Position numbers and translations under genes: made by a program
NCBI RefSeq assembly: GCF_041397485.1
Contig: NZ_JAWKWO010000006.1
Coordinates: 1-64,000, forward strand
DNA length: 64,000 nucleotides
Reading direction: 5' to 3'
Origin: Zhengella sp020637775
GTDB lineage: Bacteria > Pseudomonadota > Alphaproteobacteria > Rhizobiales > Rhizobiaceae
Shown here: positions 18,805 through 27,186 of the stretch, piece after piece
How the letters are laid out: each line of letters opens with the position of its first letter
How positions within the stretch are numbered: position 1 is the stretch's first letter
Notes under the pieces: generated by a model
Told to the model about the DNA's origin: nothing
Database searches by the model: none
Seen by the model: the letters and a program-made list of their open reading frames with translations, nothing else

Positions 18805-21036
18805 ATGGTATTGCGTTTCGCGTTCGATCTCGGCACCGGTTCGATCGGAATGGCCGTCTCGCGCACCGGCCCGGACGGCGGTCTCGACCCGGTTTTCTCC
18901 GGCGCCCGTATCCTGCCGGCCCGCCCGCCCGGGCAGATTGCCCGCCTCGGGATGAGACGCAAGCTGGCGCGCTACCGCAAGCGCCGCAAGGCGCGGCGGC
19001 GGGCTTTCGCATCCATGCTGCGCGGGGCCGGCCTGCTGCCGCCGCCAGGACCGCGAAGCAACTCCCTCTTCGCGCGCGATCCCTATCTATTGCGGGCCGA
19101 AGCGCTGGACAAACGCATATCCCTGCATGCTTTCGGCCGCGTGCTGATGCACCTTCATCAGCGCCGCGGCCGTCCTGTTTGCGGAAACCTGCCCCAGGCG
19201 GACACCAGTCCACTTGGGGCACGCACGCAGGGCGAATACCTGGCGCGGCGCCATGCCGGCCCGGTCCGAAGCCGGAAGGCCCTGCGCCATCGGCTCGGCA
19301 GCGCCTGCGCGGCGGAGGTTCCGGCAACAAACCGGCTCCAGGTCATCACGGAATTCGAACTGCTCTGGCAGGCACAGCAGCGGTTTCATCCGGCAGCGCT
19401 GGACGATACGCTTTTTCGTTCCATACACGCTGCCTTGTCCGATGAAGGAGCACAGGCAGGCGGACCACGGTATCACGATCGCCGGATCGCGCCGTCGCTC
19501 GGTGCCTTGCGCGACTGCATGGCTGCCCTGGAGCGCCGGTTTGGCAAACCGGATGCCGTGGTCATCGAACAGGCTTTCCCGCCTGCCGCCGCCCCCGGGG
19601 AAAGGACCGTTGCTCCCGTCCCGTCCTGGGGTTTCGATCTCCTGCGTGCGGCGCGCCTGCGGCCGAGCCGCCACCGCCGCCTCGTTCTCGCGCTGATGGC
19701 GCGTCAGGAAAAGGCAGGCGGCGGAAAGGCTTTCTGCCCCTATACCGGCAAGGCACTCAGGCGGAACCATCTCTTCACCGGCGCCTATGAAGTCGATCAT
19801 GTCGTCCCGGTCTCCCGCGGCGGGGCTTCGACGGCGGCAAACCTCGTCTTGTGCCATGCGGCGGCAAACCGGCAGAAGGGCAATCGCCTGCCCGGTGAAA
19901 TGGATGCCGCAAGGCCCCGCCAGCGCCGTCCGGACGACCGCGTCCGTGCCCTGCACGGCCCTTGCCGGCCCCGCTTTGCCGATCGCCATGAAACCGGCCG
20001 CCGGACGGAACTGCGCGGCGCGATGCATCGGCTGGCCGAAGCTGCGCGCGAACGCATCGCGGCGCGATGGCCACAGGCGCGCATCGAATGGGCTGCCCCG
20101 GTGGCGGTTGCGGCACTGCGAAAGGCGCTTCAGCGCGAAAACGATCACCCGCTCTTCGCCAAGCCGCTCGAAGACAACCGGAACCATGCGCTCGATGCGC
20201 TGCTGGCATTGCATGTGGCAGCAGCGCAAAAGGCCTGTGCGACACGAATTCTGCCTGTCCTGGACAATGCGACGGTGACCCACGCCGCCGATTCCGGCGG
20301 GCCGGCGACGAAGGAAACGCGGTATGGCGCGGCCCTGCCGGCGGACGGAACGCCGCTGGTCCTCACCCGCCGGCCCCTTGCCTTTCTCAACCGGGCGGAA
20401 CTGCGCCGGATTCGGGATGATGCACTTCGCCACCGCGTTTGCGAAAGGGTCGCCAGCCTTCCGCCCGATGCCGGATTGGGCGAGGCGCTGGCTGCGCTAT
20501 CGCGTGAAACCGGTATCAGGCGGGTGCGGATTGCCAGGCGCTCCGCTGCCGCCCGCCCTGCTGGCGATGGCAGCGCCTGGGTCATGCCCTCGGGCAACGC
20601 CCATCTGGATATCGTGTCGCTGCCCACCGGTGAGTGGATCGCCTGCGGCGCCAGCCTCGCCGATATTGCACACAAGGCCTGGCGGCCGGTCTGGGAACAG
20701 GCGCGGATCGGGGGGAAGCTCGTCATGCGGCTGCGCACAGGCGATATGCTCGAACTCGACGGCCCGGAACCTGAGTCGGGAAAGCGTGTTCTCAGGACGG
20801 TTCGCCGGCTGGCCAATGCAAAGGGCCGGCTCTATCTCGCCGCCCCTCGCGACGGCGGTTCCCTCACGAGCCGTCACGCCGACCGCGACGATCCGTTCCG
20901 CTGGGAACTGGTGACCGCCGAAAGTTTGCGCAAGCGCAACGCACGGGCCCTGGATGTCTCCCCGGCAGGGGAGGTTCGCCCCCGGCGCAGCAACGTGGTC
21001 CTGCCGGTTGTGCCGGTTGCCGGGTCCCGCCCCTGA
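18805..21036 (+). CDS. cas9: Compact solitary Cas9-like RNA-guided nuclease (type II-C-related)
   Basis: 743 aa with the full Cas9 domain order. RuvC-I is FAFDLGTGSIGMAV (Asp8). An Arg-rich bridge helix spans about 47-75 (RRKLARYRKRRKARRR). The post-bridge block is DPYLLRAEALDKRIS, then FGRVLMHLHQRRG. RuvC-II is PDAVVIEQA (Glu255). The HNH domain is CPYTGKAL, then EVDHVVPVSRGG (Asp331, His332), Asn346 and AANRQKGNR (Asn355). RuvC-III is NHALDALLAL (His461, Asp464). The C-terminal domain has GGKLVMRLRTGDMLEL and ends ALDVSPAGEVRPRRSN, the same blocks I recall from alphaproteobacterial type II-C Cas9. All catalytic residues are present. The recognition lobe is only about 150 residues, and the RQL-x-x-T-x-Y motif usual between HNH and RuvC-III is missing. 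RuvC-I has Gly and Met where Asn and Trp are usual. Start ATG has AGGGG upstream. No cas1, cas2, csn2 or array in the window. Type II-D Cas9d proteins have a similar length. Confidence 0.88.
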   Translation: MVLRFAFDLGTGSIGMAVSRTGPDGGLDPVFSGARILPARPPGQIARLGMRRKLARYRKRRKARRRAFASMLRGAGLLPPPGPRSNSLFARDPYLLRAEALDKRISLHAFGRVLMHLHQRRGRPVCGNLPQADTSPLGARTQGEYLARRHAGPVRSRKALRHRLGSACAAEVPATNRLQVITEFELLWQAQQRFHPAALDDTLFRSIHAALSDEGAQAGGPRYHDRRIAPSLGALRDCMAALERRFGKPDAVVIEQAFPPAAAPGERTVAPVPSWGFDLLRAARLRPSRHRRLVLALMARQEKAGGGKAFCPYTGKALRRNHLFTGAYEVDHVVPVSRGGASTAANLVLCHAAANRQKGNRLPGEMDAARPRQRRPDDRVRALHGPCRPRFADRHETGRRTELRGAMHRLAEAARERIAARWPQARIEWAAPVAVAALRKALQRENDHPLFAKPLEDNRNHALDALLALHVAAAQKACATRILPVLDNATVTHAADSGGPATKETRYGAALPADGTPLVLTRRPLAFLNRAELRRIRDDALRHRVCERVASLPPDAGLGEALAALSRETGIRRVRIARRSAAARPAGDGSAWVMPSGNAHLDIVSLPTGEWIACGASLADIAHKAWRPVWEQARIGGKLVMRLRTGDMLELDGPEPESGKRVLRTVRRLANAKGRLYLAAPRDGGSLTSRHADRDDPFRWELVTAESLRKRNARALDVSPAGEVRPRRSNVVLPVVPVAGSRP

Positions 21037-21047
21037 CAGGACCCGGC
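21019..21047 (+). terminator. Hairpin spanning the cas9-like stop codon
   Basis: Perfect 9-bp arms GCCGGGTCC (21019-21027) and GGACCCGGC (21039-21047) with the TGA stop (21034-21036) in the 11-base loop. There is no T-run, so it may act as an mRNA 3-prime structure or weak terminator before the photolyase gene. Confidence 0.4.
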
Positions 21048-21145
21048 GCCGCCCGGAAAGAGCGCCCAACCGGAACAGATATTTTGCCGATTGGCGCTGC
21101 GACCCTATATCGCGGCATCTGTCATTGCAGCGCGAAAGGGATTTC

Positions 21146-22693
21146 ATGGTTAGTGGCGGGCAAACGGAAAGCGGCCCGGTCTTGCGGCTGGTGCTTGGCG
21201 ACCAGCTTTCCACCAGCCTCAGCGCATTGGAGGGCATCGGCGACGGCGACATTGTCTTCATGGCGGAAGTCGCTGCCGAAGCCACCTATGTCAAGCATCA
21301 CAGGAAGAAGATCGCCTTCCTGTTCGCCGCCATGCGTCATTTCGCCCGCGACCTGGAGAGCCGGGGATTGACCGTCGACTATACGCGCTATGGCGCAAGC
21401 CACGGCGCTTCGCTCGAAACGGCGCTGAAGGCGGCGATCGCACGCCATGGCGCGTCCCGTGTCATCATGACCGAGCCGGGTGAATGGCGTGTTCTCGAAA
21501 TGATGCGCAACTGGACAGAAACGCTCGGCCCCGCAGTCGAGCTCCGCCCTGATCACCGTTTCCTGTGCTCCCATGAGCGGTTTCGCGATTGGGCGGAGGG
21601 GCGCAAGTCCATGCGCATGGAATATTTCTACCGGGAAATGCGCAAGCAGACCGGCTATCTCATGCGCGGGAACGGGCCGGAGGGGGGCGAATGGAATCTC
21701 GACAGCCAGAACCAGGAACCCCTGCCGGACGGCGTGACCATACCCCGGCGGCCCGACTACTCGGTCGATGCCACGACACGGGAAGTCATCGATCTCGTCG
21801 AACAGGAATTCCCGGACCATTTCGGCGACCTTGAACCGTTCAACTATCCGGTCACCCGCCGTCAGGCGCTGCACTATCTCGATTGGTTCGTGGCCGAAGC
21901 CCTGCCCCGGTTCGGTACCTTTCAGGATGCGATGAAACAGGGTGAACCGCTGCTGTTCCACTCGCATCTCTCGGCGCTGATCAATTGCGGCCTGCTGGAC
22001 CCGCGCGAATGCTGCCAGCGCGCCGAACATGCCTTTCATGCCGGCGATGCACCGTTGAATGCCGTCGAGGGCTTCATCCGACAGATCATCGGCTGGCGCG
22101 AATTCATCCGCGGGATCTACTGGCTCAACATGCCGGACTATGCCGCATCCAACAGGCTGCATGCACGCCGCGCGCTGCCCGGTTTTTTCTGGACCGGCGA
22201 CACGCCGATGAACTGCCTTGCCCAGGCCATCGCGGAAACCCGCGCGAACGCCTATGCCCATCACATCCAGCGCCTGATGGTGATCGGGAATTTCTGTCTT
22301 CTGGCAGGGCTGAACCCGCGCGAAGTGCAGGAATGGTATCTTCTGGTCTATTGGGATGCCTATGAATGGGTGGAAATGCCCAATGTTCTGGGCATGATCC
22401 TCTGGGCCGATGGCGGTCTTTTCGCATCCAAGCCCTATGCCGCATCGGGCAGCTATATCGACCGCATGTCAAATTATTGTGGCGCGTGCCGATACAAGGT
22501 GAAGAAGAAGACCGGCGATGACGCCTGCCCCTTCAACTACCTCTACTGGGATTTCCTCGACCGCAATCGCGAATACCTGTCCGGCAATGCCCGCATGGCC
22601 ATGATGTATCGCACGCTCGACCGGATGCAGGAGGACAGGAAACATGCTTTCCGCGCCGATTCGCGCCGTTTCCTCGACGCGCTGAAGGACTGA
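21146..22693 (+). CDS. FeS-type bacterial cryptochrome/photolyase
   Basis: 515 aa, FAD-dependent light-driven DNA repair enzyme or cryptochrome of the FeS-BCP (PhrB/CryB) class, which repairs (6-4) photoproducts in the characterised members. Four cysteines that would bind the [4Fe-4S] cluster are present: Cys357 (MNCLAQ), Cys445 and Cys448 (YCGACRY) and Cys461 (DACPFN), with the same spacing as in Agrobacterium PhrB. The opening LRLVLGDQLS and the GWREFIRGIYW block are typical. ATG at 21146 follows AAAGGG. It is 109 bases downstream of the cas9-like gene on the same strand; whether they share a transcript is unclear. Confidence 0.9.
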   Translation: MVSGGQTESGPVLRLVLGDQLSTSLSALEGIGDGDIVFMAEVAAEATYVKHHRKKIAFLFAAMRHFARDLESRGLTVDYTRYGASHGASLETALKAAIARHGASRVIMTEPGEWRVLEMMRNWTETLGPAVELRPDHRFLCSHERFRDWAEGRKSMRMEYFYREMRKQTGYLMRGNGPEGGEWNLDSQNQEPLPDGVTIPRRPDYSVDATTREVIDLVEQEFPDHFGDLEPFNYPVTRRQALHYLDWFVAEALPRFGTFQDAMKQGEPLLFHSHLSALINCGLLDPRECCQRAEHAFHAGDAPLNAVEGFIRQIIGWREFIRGIYWLNMPDYAASNRLHARRALPGFFWTGDTPMNCLAQAIAETRANAYAHHIQRLMVIGNFCLLAGLNPREVQEWYLLVYWDAYEWVEMPNVLGMILWADGGLFASKPYAASGSYIDRMSNYCGACRYKVKKKTGDDACPFNYLYWDFLDRNREYLSGNARMAMMYRTLDRMQEDRKHAFRADSRRFLDALKD

Positions 22694-22778
22694 GGGACGC
22701 CTGATCAGGATCAAGGCACGGCGGCCCGGCCGGGTTAGCCTGCACCGCAGGAAACAGATCCGGTCAGGAGGAAATGGC

Positions 22779-23918
22779 ATGCGGTTTCGCGCCATGCTGG
22801 CGGCAGGGTGTCTTGCCTTGTCATTCGGTTCACCGGCCACGGCTGGCGAGGTCCATACGCTGGACGGCCTCGTGTTCGAGGCACCGGACCGGTGGGCGCA
22901 ATTCGCCGGCATCGAGGGGCAGGAGCTCGGTTTCATACGCCCCGACAGTCTCGGCCGCCTGTCGGTCTACTGGTGGCTGCCCGATGAACCGCTGCTCGGC
23001 GCGCCGGATATCCTGTCCCACGAAACGCTGACCGTCGCGGGCCGCCCCGCCCTTCTCATCCACTATGATTTCTATTCCGAGGAATCGCTGAAGGCGGTGC
23101 TGCTGGAACCCCGTTCCGATGGTCGCCAGCTTGTCATTGCCATCGATTTCCCCCGCGGCGAGACCGCAACCCATGACGCCCTGCTCCGCCAGGTGCTGGA
23201 AAGCGTGCGGCTTGGCGTGGATGCCGCCTCGCCAGGGGAGGCGGGCCGGGAGGATGTCCCGCCGGCCGGCGGTTCCGGCGGGCCGGTCGCGCCCGATGGC
23301 GGCTCGACAGCCGTTCACGCCTGGCTCTCTGCCCGCTTCGGCCCGGATTGCAGCATGGTTGAACTGGAAGAATGGCGCCACCCGGTTCGCGATGTGCTGC
23401 AACAGGCAGGGGCCAACCGCCTGCTTTGGCTGGCGCTGTGCCAGGACCGCACCTATCCGGTCTTCGGCATGGCGTTCGACTACGATCCCGCCGGCGCCAC
23501 GCGGGATTACTTCCTGCCCCTGTGGCAGGACATGCTGGATGCCAATGGCGGCTGGGCCTTTTCCGTTGCCGTGCTGGGCGACCAAATCCTGATCAATGTG
23601 GCGCAGGATGCCGGCGGCATCGTGGTCGACGAGGAAGCGCTCGAAGCGACCCCGCCCGACCCAGCCACCGCTGCGCCGGGTTCCGGGACCGGCACGGAGC
23701 CGGGCATTGCCTTCACGGATGATCTGCCCGCCCGCGACGATGCGGGTTCGTCATTGTCTCTGCCTGGGCCTCTGCCTGGCGGAAACGGCGGCTCCGCCCT
23801 TTCTGGAGCCGATCCGGAGACCCTTCCACCGGTATCGGGAACGCCGGACCCCGGCGCTTCGCCGCGCAACGGCATGGAGGCCGTCATGCGCGACCTCAAC
23901 GACTATCTGAAGGATTGA
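22779..23918 (+). CDS. Exported protein of unknown function
   Basis: 379 aa, not recognised. A signal peptide (MRFRAMLAAGCLALSFGSPATA) is followed by a globular part of two units: about 24-150, a beta-rich unit ending in an LLRQVLESVRLG helix, as in many periplasmic lipoprotein-like folds, and about 180-290. The last 90 residues are low-complexity, rich in Pro, Gly, Ser and Asp. Start ATG has an AGGAGGAAA ribosome-binding site. The next gene begins four bases after its stop, so the two form an operon and probably act together in the envelope. Confidence 0.7.
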   Translation: MRFRAMLAAGCLALSFGSPATAGEVHTLDGLVFEAPDRWAQFAGIEGQELGFIRPDSLGRLSVYWWLPDEPLLGAPDILSHETLTVAGRPALLIHYDFYSEESLKAVLLEPRSDGRQLVIAIDFPRGETATHDALLRQVLESVRLGVDAASPGEAGREDVPPAGGSGGPVAPDGGSTAVHAWLSARFGPDCSMVELEEWRHPVRDVLQQAGANRLLWLALCQDRTYPVFGMAFDYDPAGATRDYFLPLWQDMLDANGGWAFSVAVLGDQILINVAQDAGGIVVDEEALEATPPDPATAAPGSGTGTEPGIAFTDDLPARDDAGSSLSLPGPLPGGNGGSALSGADPETLPPVSGTPDPGASPRNGMEAVMRDLNDYLKD

Positions 23919-23922
23919 TCCC

Positions 23923-24858
23923 ATGGCCCGTCTTGTCCGCCTTCTTGCGCTGATCGCACTGGCACTGGCATTGCAGGCGCCCGCGGCGCAAGCCGGCCAG
24001 CAGGATGACGTCGATTACGTGGTCGATCGCATCGGCAAGGTTCTGGACGACTCCCTGGAGCGCAAGAGCTGGAAAAACAGCTATGAGCTTGCCGGAAAGA
24101 ACATCGAGGATCTGAAGAACACGCTGCGCCAGGGCGGACAGGTATCCTCCAACCCGGTCCAGGCGTATCGGGACAAGCTTGCCGCCATGCTTGAAGAGCG
24201 CAAGCGCATCTGGAAGGAACTGGACGATCTCCAGCAGAAATTCCAGAAGGACCGCACGCGCTATTCGCAGCAGGCCATCCGCGACATTGTCGGCGAGATG
24301 ATCAACCGCATGCGCCCGCGCGCCGGCGCGCTCGACCCCTTCTCCATCGCCATGTCGAAAAACATGGAGGTCATCAAGGATGATTTCTACAAGCTGCGCA
24401 CGGCCGACCAGGGCATCCGCCTCATCGACGACTACAAGCGCTCCATCCTGCCCGCCATACATGACATGCGCGACCGCGTGCACGGGCTGGAGCCGCTGCT
24501 GACCGCCTGGAAGGCCGTCTCCGAACCGGCAGGCTTCGAGGGCACCTATTCGGGCCGGCTGGGCGGCGGCGCGTCTGGCACGATCGAGTTCCGCATCTTC
24601 GGCCTCCAGGTCACCGGCACCGTCGCCGGCGCCTATCAGGGCGACCCAGTTTCCGGCTCCTTCACCGGCCGGGTGTCGCCCGATGGCGCGTTTTCGGCAT
24701 CGCTGAAAGGTCTGGTTGGCGCCGGCAAGTGGGACAAGCCCATGTCCTATGCCGGAAACCTGTCCGGGCGGATCACGCCGCTTGGCGCGACAGGACAATG
24801 GAAAGCGGGAAACCGCTGGGACATGCCGTCCGGCGACTGGTCGGCAACGCGGCGCTGA
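23923..24858 (+). CDS. Exported coiled-coil protein with C-terminal beta-rich domain, unknown function
   Basis: 311 aa, not recognised. Signal peptide to about residue 25 (LALALQAPAAQA). Residues 30-190 are charged and helical with likely coiled coil (KLAAMLEERKRIWKELDDLQQKFQKDR). Residues about 200-300 are a glycine-rich beta domain in which FEGTYSGRLGGG, GSFTGRVSPDGAFSASLKG and YAGNLSGRITPLGATGQW look like three repeats of the same strand pattern, suggesting a small barrel or jelly-roll. It is in an operon with the preceding exported protein. Confidence 0.7.
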   Translation: MARLVRLLALIALALALQAPAAQAGQQDDVDYVVDRIGKVLDDSLERKSWKNSYELAGKNIEDLKNTLRQGGQVSSNPVQAYRDKLAAMLEERKRIWKELDDLQQKFQKDRTRYSQQAIRDIVGEMINRMRPRAGALDPFSIAMSKNMEVIKDDFYKLRTADQGIRLIDDYKRSILPAIHDMRDRVHGLEPLLTAWKAVSEPAGFEGTYSGRLGGGASGTIEFRIFGLQVTGTVAGAYQGDPVSGSFTGRVSPDGAFSASLKGLVGAGKWDKPMSYAGNLSGRITPLGATGQWKAGNRWDMPSGDWSATRR

Positions 24859-24870
24859 TGGCTGCCCCGC

Positions 24871-25032
24871 TCATCCCCCCGGCCGGACGGCAACGGTCAT
24901 GACGATGGCCGCGATCGCGATCAGGGCGAGCTTCCAGAAGTCCTTGCGTCGTTTCAGTCCCGGCAGGCCGAGCGGCTTGATCAGGTGTACGGCCATCATG
25001 AGGATGATGATGAGGGACAGGATTTTCGACAA
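24871..25032 (-). CDS. 53-residue membrane protein
   Basis: A short frame on the minus strand encodes 53 aa with two hydrophobic segments (residues 4-17, ILSLIIILMMAVHL, and 34-48, KLALIAIAAIVMTVA) separated by a basic loop (GLKRRKDFW). The start is TTG at 25032, with GGAG seven bases upstream. Convergent with the upstream exported-protein gene (12-base gap) and divergent from the SDR gene. Small two-helix proteins of this look are widespread in alphaproteobacteria; function unknown. Confidence 0.6.
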   Translation of the reverse strand: MSKILSLIIILMMAVHLIKPLGLPGLKRRKDFWKLALIAIAAIVMTVAVRPGG

Positions 25033-25213
25033 TGATCGGCTCCGGCGTGCAAGTGAGGGCAACGAACACGGTTGCCGCGGCACCGTCAAGCCTGCACGCC
25101 CTGTTGCCGGGGCCGCGCCGGACAGGCCGGAGCGCCCGGTGCGCGCTCTGGCGGCCTTGACCTTTGGCGGTCTCTGACGCACGGTCCCGGCCTTCGGAAA
25201 ATGAGGACTGAAC

Positions 25214-26008
25214 ATGAATCTGCAAGGCAAGACAGCCATCGTCACGGGTGCGGCAACCGGTATCGGCCGCGCCATCGCCGAACGCTTCATCGATGAGGGG
25301 ATGAAGGTCGTCATCGCCGATGTGGACCAGGAAAAGGGCAAGGCCGCGCTGGGCGACCTGTCGGCACGCGGCGAGGCACGCTTCATCAAGACCGATGTCG
25401 CAAAGCGGCTCGATGTGCACAATCTCGTGGCCCATGCGCTGGACCAGTTCGGCGAGATCGATGTGCTGGTCAACAATGCCGGCGTTGTGCATGCCGCCAG
25501 TTTCCTTGAACTGGCGGAAGAGGATTTCGACCGCGTCCTGTCGATCAATCTCAAGGGTGCGTTCCTGGCTGGGCAGGCCGTGGCCCGCCACATGGTCGAA
25601 CGCGTTCAGAACGGCGGAAAGCCCGGCGCGATCGTCAACATGTCATCCGTCAACGCGGTCTTCGCCATCGACAACCAGGTGCCCTATTCCATTTCCAAGG
25701 GCGGCATGAATCAGCTGACCAAGGTCATGGCCCTGTCGCTTGCCCCGCACGGCATCCGCGTCAATGCCATTGGCCCCGGCTCCATCGCCACTGAAATGAT
25801 GGCCTCCGTCGCCTCCGACGAGGCGGCGCGCCGCAAGGTGATGTCACGCACGCCGCTGGGGCGCATGGGCGATCCGTCCGAGATCGCAGCCATTGCCGCC
25901 TTCCTGGCATCCGACCAGGCAAGCTACATGACCGGCCAGACCGTCTATGCCGATGGCGGACGTCTGCCGCTCAACTACACGGTGCCCGTGAAAGACCGGA
26001 AGGATTGA
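25214..26008 (+). CDS. SDR-family NAD(P)-dependent oxidoreductase
   Basis: 264 aa, classical short-chain dehydrogenase. Cofactor motif TGAATGIGRAIA (about residues 12-23), NNAG, catalytic Ser in NMSSVNA and the YSISK active-site Tyr/Lys pair are all intact. The acidic residue after the second strand (VVIADVDQEKG) favours NAD. It resembles glucose 1-dehydrogenase or 3-oxoacyl-reductase-like members, but substrate cannot be read from sequence. It stands alone on the plus strand with a TGAGGACTGAAC leader. Confidence 0.85.
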   Translation: MNLQGKTAIVTGAATGIGRAIAERFIDEGMKVVIADVDQEKGKAALGDLSARGEARFIKTDVAKRLDVHNLVAHALDQFGEIDVLVNNAGVVHAASFLELAEEDFDRVLSINLKGAFLAGQAVARHMVERVQNGGKPGAIVNMSSVNAVFAIDNQVPYSISKGGMNQLTKVMALSLAPHGIRVNAIGPGSIATEMMASVASDEAARRKVMSRTPLGRMGDPSEIAAIAAFLASDQASYMTGQTVYADGGRLPLNYTVPVKDRKD

Positions 26009-26069
26009 CGGAATGCGGGGCGCAGGCGAAATGCGCCCCGCTTTGTTTCTGGGAAGGAGAGGGAGAGCC

Positions 26070-26660
26070 ATGCGATTTCTGCTTGCGGCATTGCTGCTTG
26101 CCGCCACGGCGGCGCACGCCGAGCCGGTTGGCATCACGAAGGACCAGATGAGCGTCACCGTCGAAACGGCGGACGGACCCGTTGAGATTTCACGGATTCA
26201 GGACAATGACGCCGTGATCGAGGGTGAGTTCGCCCGCATCGCCCGGCCCTGCCCCAACTTCTGCATCCAGCCGATGATCCCGGCCGAAGGCGTGACCCCG
26301 GTGGGCGAGCTGGAAATGCTCGGCTTCCTCAACGATCCGGACGTGGTGGTGATCGACGGCCGCGTCCGGCCCGATTTCCTGACCGGCGCCATCCCCGGCG
26401 CTGTCAACATTCCCTACACGCAAGCCGCCGACCGGCTCGGCGAACTGGGCTGCGAACCCGATTTCGAGGGCTGGATCTGCGAGGGTGACGCGGTCAAGTC
26501 GGCCGCCCTCTATTGTAACGGTCCCTGGTGCGGGCAATCGCCAACAGCGGCCCGGCGCATGATCGAGGCCGGCTTTCCGGCTGAGAAGATTTACTACTAC
26601 CGCGCCGGCATGCAGGGCTGGCGCATGCTCGGTCTGACGGTGGCGATGCCGGGCCAATAA
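26070..26660 (+). CDS. Exported rhodanese-like protein
   Basis: 196 aa. The ATG at 26070 has a strong GGAAGGAGAGGGAGAG leader and starts a signal peptide (MRFLLAALLLAATAAHA). An upstream in-frame ATG at 26013 would bury the signal peptide and lacks a ribosome-binding site. The rhodanese domain (about 75-185) includes VVVIDGRVRPDFLTGAIPGA and the active-site loop YCNGPWCGQSP, with a cysteine on either side of NGPW. A periplasmic sulfur-transfer or redox role is likely; a second pair (CPNFC, near residue 60) may form a disulfide. Confidence 0.82.
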   Translation: MRFLLAALLLAATAAHAEPVGITKDQMSVTVETADGPVEISRIQDNDAVIEGEFARIARPCPNFCIQPMIPAEGVTPVGELEMLGFLNDPDVVVIDGRVRPDFLTGAIPGAVNIPYTQAADRLGELGCEPDFEGWICEGDAVKSAALYCNGPWCGQSPTAARRMIEAGFPAEKIYYYRAGMQGWRMLGLTVAMPGQ

Positions 26661-26697
26661 GCGGCGCGCGGGGCAATACGGGCAATTCCAGTTCCCA

Positions 26698-26723
26698 CCT
26701 CCTGACAGGACGCTGTCAGGAGG
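26698..26723. promoter_or_regulatory. Perfect 11-bp inverted repeat upstream of the VOC/WYL pair
   Basis: CCTCCTGACAG, spacer GACG, CTGTCAGGAGG: perfect arms of 11 bases (26698-26708 and 26713-26723) ending 45 bases before the VOC gene. Position and symmetry suggest the operator of the WYL-type regulator encoded by the second gene of the pair. Confidence 0.65.
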
Positions 26724-26768
26724 CATGTGGCAGAATGGTCCTGTATCGAACCTTTCAGGGAGCCCCCA

Positions 26769-27182
26769 ATGACCGACATCACCGCAAGTCCCGAAGCCAC
26801 TGCCATTCCCGCCCCGGTCAATGGGCAGGTTTGCTGGTTTGAAATCCCGGTGACGGATCTGGAGCGCGCGAGGACGTTCTATGAAACCGCGCTCGCAACG
26901 ACCATGCGCCGGGATGATACCGGACCGAACCCGATGATCGCCTTCACATCGATGGATGATCCGGTCGCTTCCGGCCATCTTTATCCCGGCAAGCCGTCCG
27001 CGCCCGGCACAGGCAGCACCATTCACCTCGTCGCCCTGGACCCGCTGGAAACCGTTATGGCGCGCATTCCGGCTGCCGGTGGACAGGTCGTCTCGCCGGT
27101 GATCCCCATCCCGGCCGGCCGCTTCTTCTACGCCACCGATCCCGATGGAAATTCTGTCGGCTTCTTCAATTTCACGTCCTGA
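26769..27182 (+). CDS. VOC-family (glyoxalase/bleomycin-resistance fold) protein
   Basis: 137 aa, one vicinal-oxygen-chelate domain: VCWFEIPVTDLERARTFYETAL opens the first beta-alpha-beta unit and FFYATDPDGNSVGFFNF closes the second, giving likely metal ligands near Glu/His positions. Substrate unknown. ATG at 26769 follows GGGAG. The WYL-domain regulator begins four bases after its stop, so the two are co-transcribed, a common pairing. Confidence 0.82.
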   Translation: MTDITASPEATAIPAPVNGQVCWFEIPVTDLERARTFYETALATTMRRDDTGPNPMIAFTSMDDPVASGHLYPGKPSAPGTGSTIHLVALDPLETVMARIPAAGGQVVSPVIPIPAGRFFYATDPDGNSVGFFNFTS

Positions 27183-27186
27183 CGCC

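Noticed and set aside
18805..21036. Classification of the compact nuclease as IscB
   Set aside because: IscB proteins are near 400-500 aa with a PLMP N-terminal domain and almost no recognition lobe. This protein starts at RuvC-I, has a residual recognition lobe and a 270-residue Cas9-type C-terminal region.
18495..21145. CRISPR array or cas1/cas2 next to the Cas9-like gene
   Set aside because: No regularly spaced direct repeats and no adaptation genes could be found in the flanking gaps or in the rest of the window.
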